Origin: Helicobacter sp. 11S03491-1
GTDB lineage: Bacteria > Campylobacterota > Campylobacteria > Campylobacterales > Helicobacteraceae
NCBI RefSeq assembly: GCF_002272835.1
Contig: NZ_MLAO01000012.1
Coordinates: forward strand, 1 to 63,360
Length of the DNA stretch: 63,360 nt
Reading direction: 5' to 3'
Shown: one piece after another, positions 48,411 through 58,739 of the stretch
Numbering within the stretch: position 1 is the first letter of the stretch
Layout of the letters: each line of letters opens with the position of its first letter
Position numbers and translations under genes: made by a program
Notes under the pieces: generated by a model
Told to the model about the DNA's origin: nothing
Database searches by the model: none
Seen by the model: the letters and a program-made list of their open reading frames with translations, nothing else

Positions 48411-49523
48411 TTATTCAAAATAACTTAGAATTTCATAACCACCTTCTTGTAAATACTTATCTTTTTGCACAAGTTTAAGGTCTGCTTGCATCATATCTTG
48501 AATGAGACTTTTTAAATCGTATTCAGGTATCCATCCAAGTTCTTCTCTTGCTTTGGTGGCATCCCCTATGAGAAGCTCTACTTCTGTGGGTCGAAAATAA
48601 CGTGTATCAACGCTGATAACTTCTTTTCCAATGGGCAGTTTAAAATATTCATTCTCACATTTTGTAATATAGCCTTTTTCCTCGATTCCCTCTCCGCGAA
48701 ACTCAACACTTATGCCTACTTCCAAGAATGCCATTTTAACAAATTCACGTACTTCTGTGGTAACTCCTGTGGCAATGACCCAATCTTGTGGTTCTTTAGC
48801 TTGTAAAATCATCCACATCATTCGGACATAATCTTTAGCATGTCCCCAATCCCTTTTGGCTGAAAGATTTCCCAAATAAAGTTTATTTTGAAGTCCAAGT
48901 GCTATTTTTGCCACACCTCTTGTAATTTTTCGTGTTACAAAAGTTTCTCCACGAATAGGGCTTTCATGATTGAATAAAATTCCATTGCTGGCAAAAATAT
49001 TATAAGCCTCACGATAATTAGTTGTAATCCAGTAAGCATAAAGTTTGGCGCACGCATATGGGGATCTCGGATAAAATGGTGTTGTTTCTTTTTGAGGGAT
49101 TTCTTGGACTTTGCCAAAAAGCTCGCTTGTTGAAGCCTGATAAATTCTGGTTTTTTGTGTTAAACCCAATAATCTCACTGCCTCAAGTATTCTAAGAGTC
49201 CCTATTCCATCAGCATTTGCGGTGTATTCAGGTGTTTCAAATGAGACAGCTACATGACTCATGGCTGCAAGGTTATAGATTTCATCAGGTTGGATTTCTT
49301 GAATAATCCTTGTTAGATTCATTGAGTCTGTCATATCTCCATAATGAAGAATGAAATCTCGATTTGTGATATGGGGATCTTGATAGAGATGATCAATGCG
49401 ATCGGTATTAAAAAGAGAACTCCTACGTTTGATACCATGAACAACATAACCTTTTTTAAGTAAAAATTCTGCCAAATAAGCACCATCTTGTCCTGTGATT
49501 CCTGTGATAAGTGCAACTTTCAT
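48411..49523 (-). CDS. gmd: GDP-mannose 4,6-dehydratase
   Basis: Gmd converts GDP-mannose to GDP-4-keto-6-deoxymannose, the first step to GDP-fucose. The 370 residues show [40 protein letters not shown], the active-site segment [12 protein letters not shown] and [15 protein letters not shown]. It starts the gmd-fcl-flippase run, and AAGGACAAAA precedes the ATG. Confidence 0.96.
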   Translation of the reverse strand: MKVALITGITGQDGAYLAEFLLKKGYVVHGIKRRSSLFNTDRIDHLYQDPHITNRDFILHYGDMTDSMNLTRIIQEIQPDEIYNLAAMSHVAVSFETPEYTANADGIGTLRILEAVRLLGLTQKTRIYQASTSELFGKVQEIPQKETTPFYPRSPYACAKLYAYWITTNYREAYNIFASNGILFNHESPIRGETFVTRKITRGVAKIALGLQNKLYLGNLSAKRDWGHAKDYVRMMWMILQAKEPQDWVIATGVTTEVREFVKMAFLEVGISVEFRGEGIEEKGYITKCENEYFKLPIGKEVISVDTRYFRPTEVELLIGDATKAREELGWIPEYDLKSLIQDMMQADLKLVQKDKYLQEGGYEILSYFE

Positions 49524-49678
49524 TTTTGTCCTTCTTGAGAGTTTTGAAGTTTAGAAATTTTATAACAATTTTAACATATTTATTCGGATTTATTTGGAGT
49601 ATTAGGTAGATTGGAATAAGAATGATTTCTAAGATTTGATTAAAAATATAAAATTTATTTATGAAAAATTAAAGAAAA

Positions 49679-49701
49679 AAAGAGGGCATAAGCCCTCTTT
49701 G
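49679..49701 (-). terminator. Rho-independent terminator of groESL
   Basis: On the minus strand CAAAGAGGGC-TTAT-GCCCTCTTT is followed by a run of T. It lies 24 bases beyond the groEL stop. Confidence 0.9.
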
Positions 49702-49724
49702 AGAAAATGACAAGATAGGGGGAA

Positions 49725-51368
<1,644 letters not shown>

Positions 51369-51392
51369 TTACTCCTTTGGATTTAAGTTGAA

Positions 51393-51668
51393 TTATTTAC
51401 TCAAAACGCCTAGAACATCTTCCAGGTCTAAAACAATATATTCTTTATTGTCAAGCTTGATCTCTGTACCTTTGTATTTTCCAAAAACAATAGTGTCTCC
51501 TTCTGAAACACATTTGCATTCATCAGAAACTTTTTTACTGATTGCCTTAATTTTGCCCATCAAAGGTTTTTCCTTTGCATTATCAGGAATAATAATTCCG
51601 GAACTTGTTTTGCTTTCTTCTTCTAATCTTTCGACTAGAATTCTCTGACCTAATGGTTTGAATTTCAT
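51393..51668 (-). CDS. groES: Co-chaperonin GroES, without the His-rich tail
   Basis: GroES caps the GroEL cavity. The 91-residue protein has the mobile loop [20 protein letters not shown] and ends [12 protein letters not shown]. pylori GroES is longer, about 118 residues, with a histidine- and cysteine-rich metal-binding tail; here that tail is absent. It heads the groESL operon behind a strong promoter and CIRCE. Confidence 0.96.
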   Translation of the reverse strand: MKFKPLGQRILVERLEEESKTSSGIIIPDNAKEKPLMGKIKAISKKVSDECKCVSEGDTIVFGKYKGTEIKLDNKEYIVLDLEDVLGVLSK

Positions 51669-51703
51669 TGTTTCTCCTTGATTTCAAGTTTAATTTTAGA
51701 AAA

Positions 51704-51730
51704 TTAGCACTTAAAAAATTTAAGTGCCAT
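51704..51730. promoter_or_regulatory. CIRCE operator (HrcA binding site)
   Basis: TTAGCACTT, 9 bases, then AAGTGCCAT matches the CIRCE consensus TTAGCACTC-N9-GAGTGCTAA with imperfect arms. It overlaps the expected transcription start of groES and should bind the heat repressor HrcA, which is encoded outside this window. Confidence 0.88.
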
Positions 51731-51731
51731 A

Positions 51732-51760
51732 ATTATATTAGATTTTAATAAACAAGTCAA
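51732..51760 (-). promoter_or_regulatory. Vegetative promoter of groESL
   Basis: On the minus strand TTGACT (51755-51760), 17 bases, and TATAAT (51732-51737) give an almost ideal promoter. The CIRCE element follows at once, so HrcA would block initiation. Confidence 0.85.
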
Positions 51761-51789
51761 TATATTTATGCTCAATATATCAAAATATA

Positions 51790-51806
51790 TTAGTCATATA
51801 GACTAA
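51790..51806. repeat. Short inverted repeat between groES and dnaG
   Basis: TTAGTC-ATATA-GACTAA is a perfect 6-base stem with a 5-base loop in the divergent region. It could be an operator or chance; it is not in a terminator context. Confidence 0.3.
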
Positions 51807-51925
51807 ATATTAATATATGTATTCTTTATAAGTTTTTGATAAATTGGCATTGAAACAAGCTTATTTAAGGGTTATCATAAAATTATTCAGATAAAATATG
51901 AAGAATAAAAATTTCAAGGAAATAA

Positions 51926-53578
51926 ATGATTACGCAAACCTCTATTGAGGGGTTAAAACAAGTCATTGATATTGTAGATGTGATAAGTTCTTATGTAGAT
52001 CTTAAAAAAGTAGGGAGCAATTTTAATGCCTGCTGCCCCTTTCATGATGAAAAAACCCCAAGTTTTGTGGTAAATCGCTCAAAAGGTCTTTATCATTGTT
52101 ATGGCTGTGGGGTAGGTGGAGACGCAATAAAATTTGTAATGGAATATGAAAAATTAGGTTTTATTGAGGCGGTCGAAAAAATTGCGGATATGTCTAATTT
52201 TTCTCTTGAATATGAAAAAAATACACTTGGAAAAAAAAATGATTCAAAGCTTTTAGAAGAGATAACAAAATTCTATCAAAAACAATTAGTATTCCAACCT
52301 CATTATAAAGATTATTTGTTGCAAAGGGGAGTAAGCGGGTCTTCTATAGAAAAATTTGAATTAGGATTTTGTGGGGCAAGTTTTGAAATAATAAAATTCA
52401 TAGAGAATAATCAGCTTGATATGAAAGAACTTATAGAATTGGGGGTGCTTGGACAGGATAATACGCGTATTTATGCCAGATTTTCTGAACGTATTATTTT
52501 TCCTATTCATTCTCCTAACGGAAAAGTGGTTGGATTTGGTGGGAGAACACTTAAAGAAGGGCTTGCAAAATATATTAATTCTCCTCAAAGCAAGCAATTC
52601 AATAAATCAAAACTTTTATATGGCTATCATCTTGCCAAAGAACATATTTATAAATACAATCAAATTATTATAGCTGAGGGATATCTGGATGTGATTATGC
52701 TTCATCAAGCAGGGTTTAATACTGCAGTTGCCACACTTGGAACAGCTCTTACTCATGAACATTTGCCTTTGCTTAATAAGGGAAATCCGAAGATAATTTT
52801 GAGTTATGATGGGGATAAGGCCGGAATCAATGCTGCTTTTAAAGCTTCTGCAATGCTTGCCAAAGCCAGCAAAGCCGGGGGAGTAGTAATTTTTGATGGT
52901 GGGCTAGATCCTGCAGATATGGTTATGGGCAAAAAAACTGACACATTAGAATCACTTTTTATTTCTCCTATGCCTTTTATAGAATTTGTATTCAGACAAA
53001 TTGCCTTAAAATATAACCTAAGTAATCCCCTTGAGAAAGAAATTGCCCTCAAGGAATCTGCAGATTTTTTGCACACTCTTACTCCGTTGCTTCAAGAAGA
53101 ATATTGTGGGTTTATAGCTGAAATTTTAAAAATTCCATTGAATTTGATTGCCCCTAAGTATCAAGGTAGCAAAAAAAATTATCCCAAAAATATCGTTTAT
53201 ACCCCCACAAGTAATATTTCTGATAAGCTTGAAAGTCTTATTATTAAATATATTTTAGAAGATAGAAGCTTATTAGATAAAGCAGTTGAATATATTGATG
53301 AAAGTGTTTTTCAATATAGGGCAAAAGAATTTGATGCAATTTGTCGAGGGGATTTTGAAGATCCTGCATTGATTGGAATTGCGCTTGATGAAGGATTGTT
53401 GTTGTGTGATGGAGGATTTGAAGCAGAGCTTTTAACGCTTATTCTCAGGCATAAGCAAAATCAACTTGAAAAAATAATCCATCACCATAGTTTTAGTTTT
53501 GAAGAAAAAAGTTTTAAAATCAGAAAAATCAAAGATGAAATAATAAGATTAAAAAAAGGAGAATTAATAGCTATATGA
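51926..53578 (+). CDS. dnaG: DNA primase
   Basis: DnaG makes RNA primers for replication. The 550 residues begin with a CHC2 zinc-binding domain (Cys37, His40, Cys58, Cys61 in CPFHDEKTPSF and YHCYGCGVGGD). A catalytic core with the TOPRIM segment IIAEGYLDVIMLHQAGF and SYDGDKAG follows. The C-terminal part is the helicase-interaction domain and is divergent, as usual. Its stop overlaps the next gene by 4 bases. Confidence 0.96.
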   Translation: MITQTSIEGLKQVIDIVDVISSYVDLKKVGSNFNACCPFHDEKTPSFVVNRSKGLYHCYGCGVGGDAIKFVMEYEKLGFIEAVEKIADMSNFSLEYEKNTLGKKNDSKLLEEITKFYQKQLVFQPHYKDYLLQRGVSGSSIEKFELGFCGASFEIIKFIENNQLDMKELIELGVLGQDNTRIYARFSERIIFPIHSPNGKVVGFGGRTLKEGLAKYINSPQSKQFNKSKLLYGYHLAKEHIYKYNQIIIAEGYLDVIMLHQAGFNTAVATLGTALTHEHLPLLNKGNPKIILSYDGDKAGINAAFKASAMLAKASKAGGVVIFDGGLDPADMVMGKKTDTLESLFISPMPFIEFVFRQIALKYNLSNPLEKEIALKESADFLHTLTPLLQEEYCGFIAEILKIPLNLIAPKYQGSKKNYPKNIVYTPTSNISDKLESLIIKYILEDRSLLDKAVEYIDESVFQYRAKEFDAICRGDFEDPALIGIALDEGLLLCDGGFEAELLTLILRHKQNQLEKIIHHHSFSFEEKSFKIRKIKDEIIRLKKGELIAI

Positions 53579-54624
53579 AAAAAGCATTGGCATTGTTTAG
53601 TGGAGGACTTGATAGCATGATTAGCATGAAACTACTCAAAGATCAAGGGATTGAAGTAGTGGCACTTCATTTTAATATAGGTTTTGGAGGAAATCGTGAT
53701 AAATTAGAATATCTCAAGAATGCTACAGCGCAAGTGGGGGTAGAGCTTAAAATTTGCGATATTGCAGAGCAGTTTTTTCATCAAGTGCTTTTTAAGCCTA
53801 AATATGGATATGGAAGATTCTTTAATCCTTGTATTGATTGTCATGCCAATATGTTTAGACATGCTTTTTATCAACTTTTGGAATTGAAGGCTGATTTTGT
53901 AATCAGTGGAGAAGTAATTGGTCAAAGACCCAAAAGTCAAAGGAGAGAAGCCTTGGATCAAGTTAGAAAACTTGTTAGAAACATAGGGGAAGATTCTTTG
54001 TTTGATGATATATTAAGTCGTGATAAAAGCGATCAATCAAAACCTCAATATCTGGATGAATTGGTTTTGCGTCCTATGAGTGCAAAACTTTTAGAACCTA
54101 CGTTTCCTGAAAAAATAGGTTGGGTAAATAGAGAAAAACTACTTGAGATTCATGGCAGAGGAAGAACCGGGCAACTTTCCATGTGTGAGGCATATGGTTG
54201 GAAATATTATGAAAAACCCGGCGGGGGATGTTTGCTTACAGATTTGAGTGTAAGTTTGAAACTTAAGGATTTAAGCGCACATCGTCAAATGGTTATTGAA
54301 GATAATGCAATTGTAAAAGTTGGGCGTTATATGGTGTTGGAAAATAATGCCAGATGTGTAATAGCAAGAAATGAAGAAGAAAATTGCAAATTGGATTTAC
54401 CTCATCCAATGATGGATAAAATCATGTTGCTTGATTGTATAGGTCCTATCGGATTGATAGAAAAAACTGCAAGTAAAGAAGATAAAATCTTGGCTGCGAG
54501 GATTGTATTGGGATATGGGAAAAGTCAGAAAAATCAAAAATATCATGTGCGAGTAGGGAGCGAAGAAATGGAACTTAATCCCTATGACAGGGAAATGGCA
54601 AGGAAATTTTTATTCTTTAAATAA
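53575..54624 (+). CDS. PP-loop ATPase with C-terminal NFACT-R-like domain (HP0013 type)
   Basis: This 349-residue protein opens with the ATP-pyrophosphatase loop SGGLDS at residues 9-14, and has the cysteine pair NPCIDCHANMF near residue 86. This layout recalls thiolation or adenylation enzymes such as MnmA, ThiI and TtuA. The C-terminal third, with VKVGRYMVLENNARCVIARNEEEN and NPYDREMARKF, looks like the NFACT RNA-binding domain. I infer a tRNA-modifying enzyme but cannot name the base. It is translationally coupled to dnaG, as in H. pylori. Confidence 0.75.
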   Translation: MKKALALFSGGLDSMISMKLLKDQGIEVVALHFNIGFGGNRDKLEYLKNATAQVGVELKICDIAEQFFHQVLFKPKYGYGRFFNPCIDCHANMFRHAFYQLLELKADFVISGEVIGQRPKSQRREALDQVRKLVRNIGEDSLFDDILSRDKSDQSKPQYLDELVLRPMSAKLLEPTFPEKIGWVNREKLLEIHGRGRTGQLSMCEAYGWKYYEKPGGGCLLTDLSVSLKLKDLSAHRQMVIEDNAIVKVGRYMVLENNARCVIARNEEENCKLDLPHPMMDKIMLLDCIGPIGLIEKTASKEDKILAARIVLGYGKSQKNQKYHVRVGSEEMELNPYDREMARKFLFFK

Positions 54625-54626
54625 AA

Positions 54627-54655
54627 CTTTTAGATAGAAAGTATCTATCTAAAAG
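54627..54655. terminator. Bidirectional terminator between convergent genes
   Basis: CTTTTAGATAG and CTATCTAAAAG form an 11-base stem with a 7-base loop, placed between the PP-loop gene and kgtP, with T runs on both strands. Confidence 0.75.
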
Positions 54656-54663
54656 AGAGCCAT

Positions 54664-55926
54664 TTAATCAAGCTCTGTTTTTTTGGGTAAAAAGAAAGTA
54701 GCAAACAAGCAAATAAGCAGCATGATAATTACATAAACATAAAAACTGCTTTCTAATCCATGACTTTTAAATTCCAAAGCAACATAAGGCGCAGTCCCTC
54801 CAAAAAGTGTATTAGAAATGGCATAGGCAAATCCGGTTCCAAGCGCTCTGACTTGCACAGGGAAAAGTTCTGCTTTGATAATGCCTGCAACAGCAGTATA
54901 ACAACTCAAAATAATAAGAGATAGGGTTACGATTAAAAATGCTATATATGGACTTTGTGCATGTGCCAAAGTGTTTAAAATTGGGTATGTGCAAATCACT
55001 CCCAATATTCCAAAAATCATCAATAAATTTTTGCGTCCTATTTTATCACCAATAGCGCCAAAAATAGGCTGGCAAATCACATAACAAAATAATGATGCCA
55101 GCATAATATAATTTGAAGTTTGTGAAGCAAATCCTGTGGTGTTGATCATAAAAGTTTTAGAATATGTAGTAAAAGTATAAAAACATAAAGAACCCCCGGC
55201 AGTAAATCCCAATACCAACAAAAAGGACTTTTTGTATTTCCACAATTCTTTAAAAGTACCTCTATCTTTATGTTTATGGCTATCTTGGGTTGTATCATAC
55301 ATTTTTCTTCTGGCTATCAAAGAAAGCAATGCCAAAACCCCTCCAACTGCAAAAAGTATTCTCCAAGCATAGTCTCCAAGCTCTTGTTGGGTAAAAATCA
55401 TTTCCATAATAACAGCAGAAAACACCGCAAGGAGTTGCCCACCAATAAGAGTAACATATTGGAAAGAAGAATAAAACCCTCTGCGTCCTTTATTCCCAAG
55501 TTCAGAAAGATAGGTCGCAGCAATCCCATATTCGCCTCCCACGCTCAGACCTTGAATCAATCTGGCAATAAGTAAAAAGATAATAGCCGCATCCCCTACG
55601 CTATTTTTGGTAGGCAAGATAGCAATCAAAAAAGATCCTGCAGCCATAAGAATAATGGAATAAACCATAGATTTTTTACGACCAATTTTATCAGCTAAAG
55701 AACCAAAGAGCCAGCTTCCAATAGGGCGCATCAAAAACCCAAGCGCAAACACAGCAAATGTTGAAATAAGCGCTATTGTGGGATTATTGGAATGGGAAAA
55801 TTGATGAGCAAAGTAATGAGCAGTAAAAGCATAGATATAAAAATCATACCATTCTACAAGATTTCCTGAAGATGCTGCAATGATAGAAGTAATTTTTTGT
55901 CTGGTGGTGAGTGTTGTTAGAGTCAT
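54664..55926 (-). CDS. kgtP: MFS dicarboxylate (alpha-ketoglutarate-type) symporter
   Basis: This 420-residue transporter belongs to the metabolite:H+ symporter MFS subfamily. It has 12 membrane segments, SGNLVEWYDFYIYAF at segment 1, the loop signature GSLADKIGRKK between segments 2 and 3, and LIQGLSVGGEYG in segment 4. H. pylori has a close relative annotated kgtP. 2-oxoglutarate is the inferred substrate; proline/betaine-type relatives share these motifs. Confidence 0.82.
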   Translation of the reverse strand: MTLTTLTTRQKITSIIAASSGNLVEWYDFYIYAFTAHYFAHQFSHSNNPTIALISTFAVFALGFLMRPIGSWLFGSLADKIGRKKSMVYSIILMAAGSFLIAILPTKNSVGDAAIIFLLIARLIQGLSVGGEYGIAATYLSELGNKGRRGFYSSFQYVTLIGGQLLAVFSAVIMEMIFTQQELGDYAWRILFAVGGVLALLSLIARRKMYDTTQDSHKHKDRGTFKELWKYKKSFLLVLGFTAGGSLCFYTFTTYSKTFMINTTGFASQTSNYIMLASLFCYVICQPIFGAIGDKIGRKNLLMIFGILGVICTYPILNTLAHAQSPYIAFLIVTLSLIILSCYTAVAGIIKAELFPVQVRALGTGFAYAISNTLFGGTAPYVALEFKSHGLESSFYVYVIIMLLICLFATFFLPKKTELD

Positions 55927-56076
55927 AAGAACCTTTCATTAAGTTTTTTTGTTTCTGTTTGTCGGATTATTATTTCATAGAAAATATTTTTAAGAGATGA
56001 AATTTTCTCCCCTTTGCGAATTTTGTAATATTGATGCTACTAAAAGTAATTATTAAAACCTTAGTCATAAATTCAA

Positions 56077-56700
56077 TCACGGAAGTGTCGCAAAATTTTT
56101 TAAAATTTGGAGACCATCATAATGCGATTTTTCCGGATGAGGTTGCAGACCAAGTATATTTTCTTTGCCGATAATAGCCGGAAATGTATATCCATAAACG
56201 CATTCAGCTAATATATTATCTCTATTATCGCAACATACATGGTAGCTGTGAACAAAATAAAGATAAGCTTTTTGTTTTATATTTTTCAGTAAATGATGTT
56301 GCTCGCCTTTTGGAGTGATAAGACATTGATTCCAACCCATATGTGGGATTTTGATCGCAGAAGTAGCAGTTTCAAATTTAATCACTTCACCCTTAATGAG
56401 TCCCAAACCTTGATATTCTCCAAATTCATAACTTTTTTCAAATAGAAGTTGCATTCCTAAACATATTCCAAGTATATATTTACCACTTTTGACAAATTCC
56501 AATATAGCTTCTTTCATGCCCGTTGTCTTAAGGCTTGCTATGGCATCTCCAAAAGCTCCCACTCCCGGAAGAATAAGCTTGTCATAGGATAAAAGTCTGT
56601 CAGGATTAGATTCGACTGAGGATTTTGCACCAACAACTTCAAGAGCGTTTTTTACGCTTGCAAGATTACCGATATTATAGTCAATGATTGCGATTGGCAT
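56077..56700 (-). CDS. hisH: Imidazole glycerol phosphate synthase glutaminase subunit HisH
   Basis: HisH supplies ammonia to HisF in histidine synthesis. The 207 residues start MPIAIIDYNIGNLASVKNAL and show the glutaminase triad: Cys80 in LGICLGMQLLFE and the His/Glu pair in GLQPHPEKS, with the KIPHMGWNQ segment typical of HisH. A longer frame adds 16 residues and is unlikely. No other his gene is nearby. A paralogue used in surface-sugar amidation is possible, but the motifs fit HisH. Confidence 0.9.
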   Translation of the reverse strand: MPIAIIDYNIGNLASVKNALEVVGAKSSVESNPDRLLSYDKLILPGVGAFGDAIASLKTTGMKEAILEFVKSGKYILGICLGMQLLFEKSYEFGEYQGLGLIKGEVIKFETATSAIKIPHMGWNQCLITPKGEQHHLLKNIKQKAYLYFVHSYHVCCDNRDNILAECVYGYTFPAIIGKENILGLQPHPEKSHYDGLQILKNFATLP

Positions 56701-56772
56701 ATTCTTCACTTTAATTATATTTGCGATATTATAAAATAAAAAATGCAAGTTTGAATTGGGAAAAAAAGAAAA

Positions 56773-57441
56773 ATGTCCAATAAAATACTTTTTTTAGAAG
56801 ATGATATTTTACTTTCAGAAATTATTATGGAATTTTTAAGCGAATATCATTTTGAAATTTGGCATTGCGAAAGTGCTTCCGGGGCTTTAGATTTGGCTTA
56901 TGAACAAAATTTTGATATTTATCTTTTTGATGTAATGATCTTTGGGGGCGATGGTTTTGAGGTGCTAACAAAACTTCGTAATATGGGCAAGACTACCCCT
57001 GCAATTTTTATTACTTCACTTTCAAGCATGCAAGATTTAGAGCAAGGTTTTGGAAGTGGTTGTGATGATTATATCCGCAAGCCTTTCGAGCTTGAGGAAC
57101 TTTTACTTCGCATTAATGTTCTTCTTAAAAGAAATTTTGCACATAGAAATGGAGACTTTGAGGATTTTGGAAATGGAGTAAAATTTGAATTTTGCACAAA
57201 AAATATTTATCATGAAGGAGAATTAATTTTTTTGCCCAAAAAAGAAATTATGCTTTTAAGTATTTTTCTTCAAAAACCCAATCAATTTATTTCTCAACAA
57301 GAAATTTTTGATGTTCTGTGGAATTATGATGAAGAACCTAGCGATATGAGTTTGCGTGTTTATATTAAAAATTTACGCACTTTAATTGGTAAGGATAAAA
57401 TTATCAATCAAAGAGGGAATGGCTATTGTTATGTCAGATAA
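56773..57441 (+). CDS. OmpR-family response regulator
   Basis: This 222-residue regulator has the acidic residues LEDD at 8-11, phosphoacceptor Asp53 in LFDVMIFGGDGF, TSLSSMQD and IRKPFELEEL. The C-terminal winged helix shows FLPKKEIMLLSIFL, SDMSLRVYIKNLR and INQRGNGYCYVR. The kinase gene begins inside its last codons. It may correspond to H. pylori CrdR (copper response), but I cannot confirm that by eye. Confidence 0.87.
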   Translation: MSNKILFLEDDILLSEIIMEFLSEYHFEIWHCESASGALDLAYEQNFDIYLFDVMIFGGDGFEVLTKLRNMGKTTPAIFITSLSSMQDLEQGFGSGCDDYIRKPFELEELLLRINVLLKRNFAHRNGDFEDFGNGVKFEFCTKNIYHEGELIFLPKKEIMLLSIFLQKPNQFISQQEIFDVLWNYDEEPSDMSLRVYIKNLRTLIGKDKIINQRGNGYCYVR

Positions 57442-58642
57442 CAAAGAAAAATCCGTCATTATTAAAATTCTCTCACTCTATCTGATTACAACTGCTATTT
57501 TTTTGATTGTTTTATTTGGTCTTTACTATGATAGGGGATACAACATCATTATTCACGAAAAAACAAATGATTTACGTGAGGATTATGGAGTGCTTGTTAG
57601 GTTGATTGACAAGACAGGGAGTTTTGATGAAAAAGTGCTCAGAGATCTTCAAATATTGGGCTTAAGCTCACGATTAATGATTTTTGATAAAAAGGGTGAT
57701 GTTTTATATAATGGGATAAAGGATACTTTGGCTCAAGAATCTTTTCACCAAAAAAATGGTATTTATGTGCAAAAAGGGTACATTATGATGAATTCAAGTT
57801 CTCTAAAACACCATAAACACCATAAAAAACCCTTCTATCCATCGCTATCTCCTTCTTTTAAGTATAAAATTATTTTGAAAGGGGCTTCTATTGTTTCTGA
57901 TATTTGGTGGTTGCGAGTTAAAACAACAGGATTTTTATTATTATGTTTAAGCGGGGTAGGGTTCATTGCATATTTTTTACTTAAAGTTTCTCTTAAGCCC
58001 TTAAAAGAGAGGATAGAATTTTTGAATCATTTTATCAAAGATACTACTCATGAGATTAATACTCCCATTAGTGTGATTTTGATGAGTATCCAAAGATTGG
58101 AAAAAGAGGAATTTTCATCAAATAATTTTACAAAAATCAATCGAATTGATATTGCTGCTAAAACTCTTGGGAGTATCTATCAAAATCTTATGTTCTATAG
58201 TTTTCCTGAAAATAAGAATAGAAGAAATCTGATTGATGTCAAAGAAGTCTTGGAACAAAGGTTAGAGTTTTTTGCTCCTTTGATTGGACAGAAAAATTTA
58301 CAAATCCAAGCCACGCTTGCCTCTGCTTTTATCAGCGCCAATAAAGAAGGGATAGGATGCATTCTTGATAATCTCTTAAGCAATGCAATTAAATACAATA
58401 AAAAAGATGGAAATATTATTATTATGCTCAATAAAGGCAGTTTGTCTATCCAAGATAGTGGGTGTGGGATAGAAACAAATCAAATCCATAGAATTTTTAA
58501 GCGTTATACGCGTTATAATACTTCACAAGGTGGATTTGGAATTGGTTTGGCGCTTGTTCAAGAACTCTGCCAATATTACAGTATCCGGATAAAATGCGAG
58601 AGTGAAATCGGACTAGGAAGTGTATTTAGGCTAGAATGGTAG
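57431..58642 (+). CDS. Sensor histidine kinase
   Basis: This protein of about 403 residues has membrane segments near residues 13-35 and 167-190 around a periplasmic sensor. The sensor contains a striking basic stretch, SLKHHKHHKKPFYP, whose histidines could bind metal. The phosphorylated histidine lies in KDTTHEINTPISVIL; ATP-binding motifs are DNLLSNAIKYN, QDSGCGI and FGIGLALVQEL. I chose the ATG at 57431, which overlaps the regulator stop by 11 bases; 57419 is an alternative. Metal sensing (CrdS-like) is inference. Confidence 0.85.
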   Translation: MSDNKEKSVIIKILSLYLITTAIFLIVLFGLYYDRGYNIIIHEKTNDLREDYGVLVRLIDKTGSFDEKVLRDLQILGLSSRLMIFDKKGDVLYNGIKDTLAQESFHQKNGIYVQKGYIMMNSSSLKHHKHHKKPFYPSLSPSFKYKIILKGASIVSDIWWLRVKTTGFLLLCLSGVGFIAYFLLKVSLKPLKERIEFLNHFIKDTTHEINTPISVILMSIQRLEKEEFSSNNFTKINRIDIAAKTLGSIYQNLMFYSFPENKNRRNLIDVKEVLEQRLEFFAPLIGQKNLQIQATLASAFISANKEGIGCILDNLLSNAIKYNKKDGNIIIMLNKGSLSIQDSGCGIETNQIHRIFKRYTRYNTSQGGFGIGLALVQELCQYYSIRIKCESEIGLGSVFRLEW

Positions 58643-58685
58643 GCTAAAATTTTGTTTTTTAGGCATATAACAACTAGGGTTAATA

Positions 58686-58712
58686 TTGATTTTACAACAA
58701 ACACTATATAAT
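58686..58712 (+). promoter_or_regulatory. Candidate guaA promoter
   Basis: TTGATT (58686-58691) and TATAAT (58707-58712) are 15 bases apart, slightly short, and lie 28 bases before the start codon. Confidence 0.45.
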
Positions 58713-58739
58713 TTTTGAATATTTTTAAAGGAGAATATT

